Source: Primulina eburnea
Taxonomy: Eukaryota > Streptophyta > Magnoliopsida > Lamiales > Gesneriaceae
Reading direction: 5' to 3'
DNA length: 64,000 nt
Assembly (NCBI RefSeq): GCF_022965805.1
Contig: NC_133104.1
Location: 40,096,682-40,160,681, forward strand
Part shown: positions 58,501 to 64,000 of the stretch, piece after piece
How positions within the stretch are numbered: position 1 is the stretch's first letter
Layout of the letters: each line of letters begins with the position of its first letter
The notes under the pieces: model-generated
Database searches by the model: none
What the model saw: the letters and a program-made list of their open reading frames with translations, nothing else
What the model was told of the DNA's origin: nothing
Program-made: the position numbers and the translations under genes

Positions 58501-61426
58501 CGAAATATGCTAATGAGAGATTGAAATTTCAAAATATGTCATGGTAGAAGATTTATTAAATAAGTAGTTGTAAGAATCGCTTTTCCCAAAGATGCTTCAG
58601 GACCTTAGTCTGAAAACTAATCGCTCGAGCAACCTCGATAAGATGTTTGCTATTTCTTTGAGCTACTATGTTTTGTTGTAGACTATGAGAACAAGAAGTT
58701 TGATGTACAAGCCCTTTGTCTAAAAAAAATCTCTTAGTAAATTATTAACAAATTCTCTCCCATTATCACTTCGAAAAATTTTAATTCCAATTTAAATTGG
58801 TTTTGAACCATACTATAATTTTTTTTAAAATATTCAAAACCTATTATTTATCTTTTTGAAAGAAATGTCCAAGTGATACGAGTGTGGTCATTAATAAAAG
58901 TGATAAACCAACGTTTTCCAGATAAAGTAGACACTCTGAAAGGATCCTAAACATCACTATGAATCAAAGTAAATGGAGCAGACTCTTTGTAAGGTCAAGG
59001 TGGAAAAACAGACCTACGATGCTTAGCCAATGCACATGATTCACAACGAAACAAAGATAGATTCGTATTAATAAAAAGCTTTGGTAACAACTGTCTCAAA
59101 TAACCAAAATTAAGATGCCCTAAATGACAGTGCCATTACATAAGCATGGAAAGAATCGGCATGGAGAATATAAAGACTGTTATCCTACTTAGCATTGTCA
59201 ATCATCCTCTTCATGCAAAACAATGAAACCCAAAATGAGAAGACAAACAAACAACCCGACAATTAAGATCAATAGTCAATTGGTTAACAAAATAAAGATT
59301 ATATGACAAAGTGGAACTTATAGAACATTATTAAGCATTAAAAAGGGAAAAATGACGATAGTCTCCTTTCCAAAAATAGGGGCCAATGTACCATCGACAA
59401 TTTTAACTTTTCTGTTTCCGGCACATGGGACATTGGTGGAGAAAAAATGTGATGTTCCAGACATATGATCTGTGGCCTCTGAATCGACAATCCAGGAGGT
59501 GTTAGAAATCGAGTTAGCGAGATTGGCTAAGGAGGATATACCTGTTTGGGATAAGGAACATGAGGAATTAGAACTACCTAAGTGATATCGGAACAGTTAT
59601 GACAAGAGCTCAAGTTGATCCTTAGTAAAAGGAGTTGGTTCCGAAGTGAGAGAGGGTTGGCTGGAGTCGGCACTCCTTGATTAAAGAGCATGACCGGCCC
59701 GTTTTGGTCCACTAGATTTCTTCTTGAGATTGGCAAGTTGGCCATGGATTTTCCAGCAAGTGCCAACTGTATGTCATGGTTTATTGCACTTTTCCCACCA
59801 TACAGGTGAGCTTCTGCCTTTGCCCACAAGTGCCAAGCCATCAAAATCCATGCAGGATTAATCCAGCTTTGGCATCATCACAAGACGATGGGCTTCTTCA
59901 CGCCGAATCGGAAAATACTCAACGGATGCTAGGCAGTGGATTTCCTCCAAGAACACAGCCTCTAACTTCATCAAGATCTTTAGTTAAACCTGCGAGAAAA
60001 ACAAAGACTCGACTCCTTTCACATTTTGCTTAAAACGGGCGCTATCCTTACTGTTTTCCCACTCTTCAGCCTTGAGAAGATCTAACTCTTTCCAAATGGA
60101 ATTAAATCGGTGTCCTGTTGTACCCACGACAAACGGGTATTCAATTCATACAACTGTCCGTAGTTTCTTTGTCTGAAAATGTCTACCTAACAGCCTCCCA
60201 AACATCATGGACTGTAGGAAGAAACATAAGGGTTTACCAATGATAGGCTCCATTGAATTAATTAGCCAAGCTTTGACGTGGGAATTTCCAGACCTACAGT
60301 GCTTTTACTTTGAATCTGTGGAAGCAGGCGCCTTAAGCCCAATTTTCCCTTTCTCTCAATGACGAGGCGGATTGATTGAGCCCACTCAAGATCATTCTTG
60401 CCATCGACTTACGGATGGTAAGTTAAAGGGAATTATCGGATAGAGCCATGGGTGAGGGGGAAAAAGAGTCGCTGCCTGAAGCGGTAGAACTACTGCCACT
60501 GGTATTGCCACCGGGTGACCCTGTACTGCCGTTGCTGATAGATTAAGTGGTACCGGACCCAGTTCCAACCATCGCAGCCCTAAAACTCATGATCGACTGG
60601 CTCGTGATACCATATTGAACTTATCGAACACAAGGTAGAAGACATAAACCCTTTCTGATTCTTATTTTTCATATATTATTCGGTCTAATGTGTACCTTTA
60701 AATAGGTAAAATATACAGAATTAAATCCCAACAAATCTGGGAGCGTATTCTATTACAATCCTATCATAGAACATAACTCAATTAAATCAAATCTATATCG
60801 AAACATATAGTATTTAAATAGGGATAAACTTATCAACAATAGGGCTTGCATTAAAACAAAAGATGCAATCAACAAGTACTGACTTACAAATGGTATTTTA
60901 GAAGCTTTATCATTCCACACAGCTAATAATCCAAGCGATGCGAAAAAACTCAATCCTCCACACAACCAAGCTAATGCTTCATACTAGTTGAACAATAAAA
61001 AAATTTTGGAACATCAAACGAACGCTCAACAGATTTTGCATAGAAAACCTATCCAAAAGAACAAAAAAACACAGCAAATAGTTAAAAGTCTCACCTTTCC
61101 AACAGTATCAGCAATGCGATCAATACATGGTTCCGGAAATGGAGTTCCATTATCCCATACAAGCTCATCGTTCACCGGAAGCTGCAAATTCAGCAATTTA
61201 TAGTAATTTAACCCACGTAAGCTTGCTTTCAGTAGGGTTTCATTTATTTCTTTTCCGCGAAAAAAAAAAACAGAATTCAGAGGTTTACGGGTTTGTCGGG
61301 GACGATGTGTTTGCCAACGGGGAGGCCCATACCCGAACGCTGGCGGAGAGAGGATGCGACTGAACGTGAAACGACACCATTTGCGCCCATGATCCGGGAC
61401 GCAGCCTGGCTCAGCCTTCCTGCCAT
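55534..61426 (-). CDS. NDUFB8: NADH dehydrogenase (complex I) beta subcomplex subunit 8, four exons
   Basis: Accessory membrane-arm subunit of mitochondrial complex I. Exons on the minus strand: 61289-61426, 61095-61181, 60888-60983 and 55534-55590 (stop TAG at 55534-55536), all with GT-AG borders and phase 0, giving 125 residues as in Arabidopsis. Exon 1 begins MAGRLSQAASRIMG and supplies a basic, Ser/Arg-rich mitochondrial presequence. Exon 2 holds LPVNDELVWDNGTPFPEPC, exon 3 the membrane helix (LSFFASLGLLAVW), exon 4 APKVYPYDNLRVELGEEP. Introns 1 and 2 are about 107 and 111 bp, but intron 3 is 5.3 kb because it contains a copia relic. Because exon 4 is only 57 bp and far away, automated callers may truncate the gene. 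Confidence 0.93.
55591..57869 (-). other. NDUFB8 intron 3, part left of the copia relic
   Basis: About 2.3 kb of intron sequence with no recognised gene. A 62-residue Ser-rich plus-strand frame at 56201-56389 and a minus-strand frame at 57625-57846 show no known domain. The GC content is somewhat higher than in intergenic spacers, so an old unrecognised insertion is possible. Confidence 0.5.
57875..60838 (-). mobile_element. Degenerate Ty1/copia retrotransposon in NDUFB8 intron 3
   Basis: Flanked by a perfect 5-bp duplication ATAGG (57870-57874 and 60839-60843). Minus-strand order: 5' LTR 60613-60838 (226 bp, starts TGTTGATAAG, ends TTCAATA), primer site TGGTATCACGAG (60601-60612), gag start (MSFRAAMVGTGSG with an early stop), gag remnants, protease motif WIVDSEATDHM (the catalytic DSG is DSE), integrase-like remnants (HSDV, RWFITFI, NDHTRI) with many stops, and a fragment reading KVDPQSCRFIFYGYPSNQRG, typical of the copia integrase C-terminal side. 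Reverse transcriptase and RNase H are absent. The 3' LTR is only an 84-bp stub (57875-57958). Confidence 0.85.
57945..58373 (-). pseudogene. Residual open frame of the copia relic
   Basis: A 142-residue frame, Asp/Glu/Ser/Thr-rich, covering the hinge between integrase and the missing reverse transcriptase plus the junction into the LTR stub. It has survived by chance and is part of the element above, not a gene. Confidence 0.7.
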
Positions 61427-62856
61427 TTCGATATGTGTTCACTACTTTTTGCTGTGAAATTATAGTGCTAAAATTGAAAGAGGGGAAAGAGATGCTGATT
61501 TGAGGAAAACGTTCTTACGACGTCGCATGTAAGGGTTAACAACGATTTCATTATTGAATCGCTGCCTTTGATATATTCAACGGCGTGGTTGGGTTAAATT
61601 GCATACACAGCTTTCTTTTGAAATTTCAAAAAGCTAATAATTTCTAGTAAAAATGATTATGTCTCTTGTGACACGGTCTCACGAATTTTTATCTGTGAAA
61701 CGAGTCAACCTTACCGATATTCAAAATAAAAAGTAATATTCTTAACATAAAAAGTAATACTTTTTCATAAAAGACTCAAATAAGAGATCAGTCTTACAAA
61801 ATACGACTCGTGAGATCGTTTCTCATAAGTTTTTTGCCTTTAAAAATTAGACATGTAACTTTTATGTTTTTTTTTTAAATAAATTCAAATAATCTAAACT
61901 TCATAGTTTTAGATACATGCATTTTTAATAATTTCCATAAATATGATGAAAAATTATTTTGTATGCAATAAGAGATATTAAAATAATATTTTTATAGGGG
62001 TCTACAAGCAATTTTTAAATAAAAAAATAGGGGTTTGGCGCTTATTTATATTTCACATGGGTTATCAGCTCTTTTTGAGATTTTACAAGGGGATTTATGC
62101 AATTTATCCATGGCATTTTTATTGTTTATATAATTTAAACCAAAAAAATCAAAAAAATCAAATTTTTTATGCTTTTTTCTTGACATCGAGTATCCACCCA
62201 ACCCAATTGGATAAACCCCTATTTGGGAATTTCGGGTTCGGGTATATTTTAAGGTCGGGTTTCATGTTCCCGGCCAAAGGCCCAAAACATTGTCGGAAAC
62301 CCGCCTATATTTTTCATAATTTTAAGTTTTTTTTTAGGTATTGCATTGTTTGTAGGATAGGACAATCGCACCATTGGTAATTGAATGATATAATATTTTA
62401 CTTCTTATATCTATTCTTTAGTAATTGGACTACCTAATCCTCACTTTACTTTTCAACCTTCGTCCATTGTCCAACATTTGCTTTCCTTTGTTTTGCGTTT
62501 ACTTTCCTCTCACAAGTACTAATTTCTTTGACCGTCCGTTCTTGCTGTATTTCAGAGCCTCAAAGGTTTTGGATTGTGAGGAAGAATGGTTGTGGATTGT
62601 TAGTAACCCAATATCAGATGGCTTTTATAAATTTAAAGGAAAAAAAGAACTCGAGAGCTAGGCACGATAATTACAAAACAAACTAAATCATTGGTTCATT
62701 AATCAATCCTGAAAACATTTCCAGAAAAGATAAACAAACAAGGGCTGAACGATGAATCTATAAGAACATGTCCATAAAATATTAATAACATATATAGAAG
62801 GTCGAAAATCAGTAGAAACAAATGCATAAAATCACAACCACCAACACAAAAAAGTA
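61427..62856. other. Spacer between NDUFB8 and LDH, with a MITE
   Basis: Contains the NDUFB8 promoter side, a MITE copy (next entry) and the LDH 3' UTR at the right. No gene was recognised. A GGTTCGGG/CCCGGCC-bearing patch at about 62220-62300 may be an old repeat. Confidence 0.5.
61655..61838 (-). mobile_element. GAGACGGTCTC MITE copy 10
   Basis: 184-bp copy in inverse orientation ending AAGTTTTTTGCC. Flanks AGTAAAAAT and TTTAAAAAT are an imperfect 9-bp duplication. It lies about 230 bp upstream of the NDUFB8 start codon. Confidence 0.7.
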
Positions 62857-64000
62857 TCATATTCCCAATTGACTTTGTACTTCCAGAATTGTCTTGGCGG
62901 AGTTCCTCAGCTGCTGAGCTTCTTCATCAGTAAGATGCACATTGGTTACCCCCAACACTCCGCTCCTACCCAACTGAGCAGGCAAGCTGATAAAAACATC
63001 GCCACCATCGATATTGTAGAAGCCCTTTGCAAGAACCGAGACTGGATGGATCCTTCTTTGATCCCTTAGTATCGTTCGAGCCAAGCTAGCGACGGAGTAC
63101 CCGATCGCCCATGAGGTGTAGCCTTTCAATCTTATGACTTCATATGCACTTTGGACAACTTCTTTGTGTATGTTTACTAAGGTTTGTTTCTCATAAGCAA
63201 TCTGTTGCCTCTGTAAGAAGCTTAGTATTGGCACTCCTCCTACACTTATGCTTGACCATAGAGCCACAGAACTGTCACCATGTTCCCCAACAATGTAGGC
63301 CTAGAATTGGAGAGGTATGAATAATTAATACATAGGGTAGAACAATTAATAGCACTGGCTTCTTTACTCAACAGAATGGAACAACAAAAGTCCAAGCATT
63401 TTGTATGAATATTCATGCGTTACTTGGTGGGAAGGTAAACCAACAATCTTTGCCAACTACTCACATTTTGACGAAAGGAATTGTGGGATATATCATTAAG
63501 CGAATGTCGTAGGTAGATCTCATGTCATGGAACAAAAAGACAAGAATTAAATATTAATAATAGCAATGAATAAATTAATCTCACCTGCACCTCCTGTGCA
63601 TTAACATCAAGGTGATCGGCGATCAAGAACCGGAACCTGGACGAGTCCAGGTTCGTACCCGATCCAATAACCCGATTAGGTGGGAATCCGGACAACTTCC
63701 AGGCTATATAAGTCAGCACATCAACTGGGTTAGAAACCACCAATATTATACAATCCGGAGAGTACTTAGCCAATGGTGGAACAATATGCTTAAACAGAGA
63801 CACGTTCCTCTGCAGCAGATTCAGCCTGCTTTCTCCCGGATTCTGCCGTGCACCGGCCGTGACGATGCAAAGGTCGGAGTTTGCAGTGACAGAGTAGTCA
63901 AGGGAGGCGCGTATCTTCGTACGTGGAAGGAAGGCGGCGGCGTGTTGGAGGTCGAGCATCTCGCCGCGCAGCTTGTCTTCTTTGGCGTCGACGAGGGCAA
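62857..64000 (-). CDS. LDH: L-lactate dehydrogenase, 3' part (5' end beyond window)
   Basis: NAD-dependent cytosolic enzyme of plant lactate fermentation (pyruvate to lactate). Two exon parts are visible: 63585-64000 (open to the window edge) and 62857-63300, joined across a GT-AG intron of 284 bp. Visible product about 285 of an expected 350 residues; the N-terminal Rossmann glycine motif lies outside. Motifs: [31 protein letters not shown] (active-site loop with the LDH-type Gln rather than the Arg of malate dehydrogenases, plus the catalytic Arg), [23 protein letters not shown] (substrate Arg) and AYIVGEHGD (proton-relay His). The C-terminus ends EVQSQLGI. No lesion is seen. Confidence 0.93.

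Noticed and set aside
1..64000. Search for tRNA genes, rRNA and CRISPR-like regularly spaced repeats
   Set aside because: No A-box/B-box pair, rRNA segment or regularly spaced repeat array was found; the TGGTATCAGAGC hits are retroelement primer sites.

Overview
The window is nuclear DNA from a flowering plant, very probably a eudicot. The genes are sparse and intron-containing with GT-AG junctions, the long spacers are AT-rich with (TA)n microsatellites, and plant retroelements, MITE-like repeats and an integrated plant pararetrovirus are present. The abundant GTGAGACGGTCTCAC palindromic repeat suggests a Lamiales-type asterid, but that is only an impression from family knowledge. No tRNA, rRNA or CRISPR array was seen.

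Layout. 126-2024 is a solo LTR and 3425-3701 a miniature Helitron-like element. 5589-13056 (+) is a ten-exon oxysterol-binding-protein-related gene (ORP, PH plus OSBP domains) with an apparent one-base frameshift in exon 2. 15465-18832 (-) is a complete five-exon NPF6 (NRT1.1-type) transporter in which the nitrate-binding histidine is a tyrosine. 19-24 kb is repeats: a near-perfect hairpin, a Helitron-like terminus, a TRIM and a LINE RNase H scrap. 24565-32781 is the most remarkable segment: a nearly full-length endogenous caulimovirid (minus strand; tRNA-Met primer site, three small ORFs, coat protein, movement protein, protease-RT-RNase H, transactivator-like protein, TATA box, poly(A) signals), with all ORFs open, sitting between about 140-bp divergent inverted repeats that are flanked by the 8-bp direct repeat AACAAAAA. 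33-48 kb holds no recognisable gene, only MITEs, a TRIM, microsatellites and unassigned AT-rich DNA. 48885-49349 (+) and 53182-53940 (-) are two hybrid proline-rich cell-wall proteins in convergent orientation. 55534-61426 (-) is the complex I subunit NDUFB8, whose third intron has grown to 5.3 kb by taking in a Ty1/copia relic with intact 5-bp target duplications. 62857-64000 (-) is the 3' part of an L-lactate dehydrogenase gene cut by the window edge.

The host genes (lipid transfer, anion transport, cell wall, respiration, fermentation) are unrelated housekeeping loci and form no pathway. The viral ORFs do work together as one polycistronic unit with 1-26 nt overlaps or very short gaps. In this single linear copy the viral promoter lies at the 3' end of the coding block and faces away from it, so genome-length RNA would need a tandem or circularised template.

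A palindromic MITE family (ten copies including one nested pair) has mostly 9-bp target duplications, which points to a Mutator-like origin. Exon coordinates were read by hand from splice consensus and reading frame; similarity statements come from family knowledge and no search was run.
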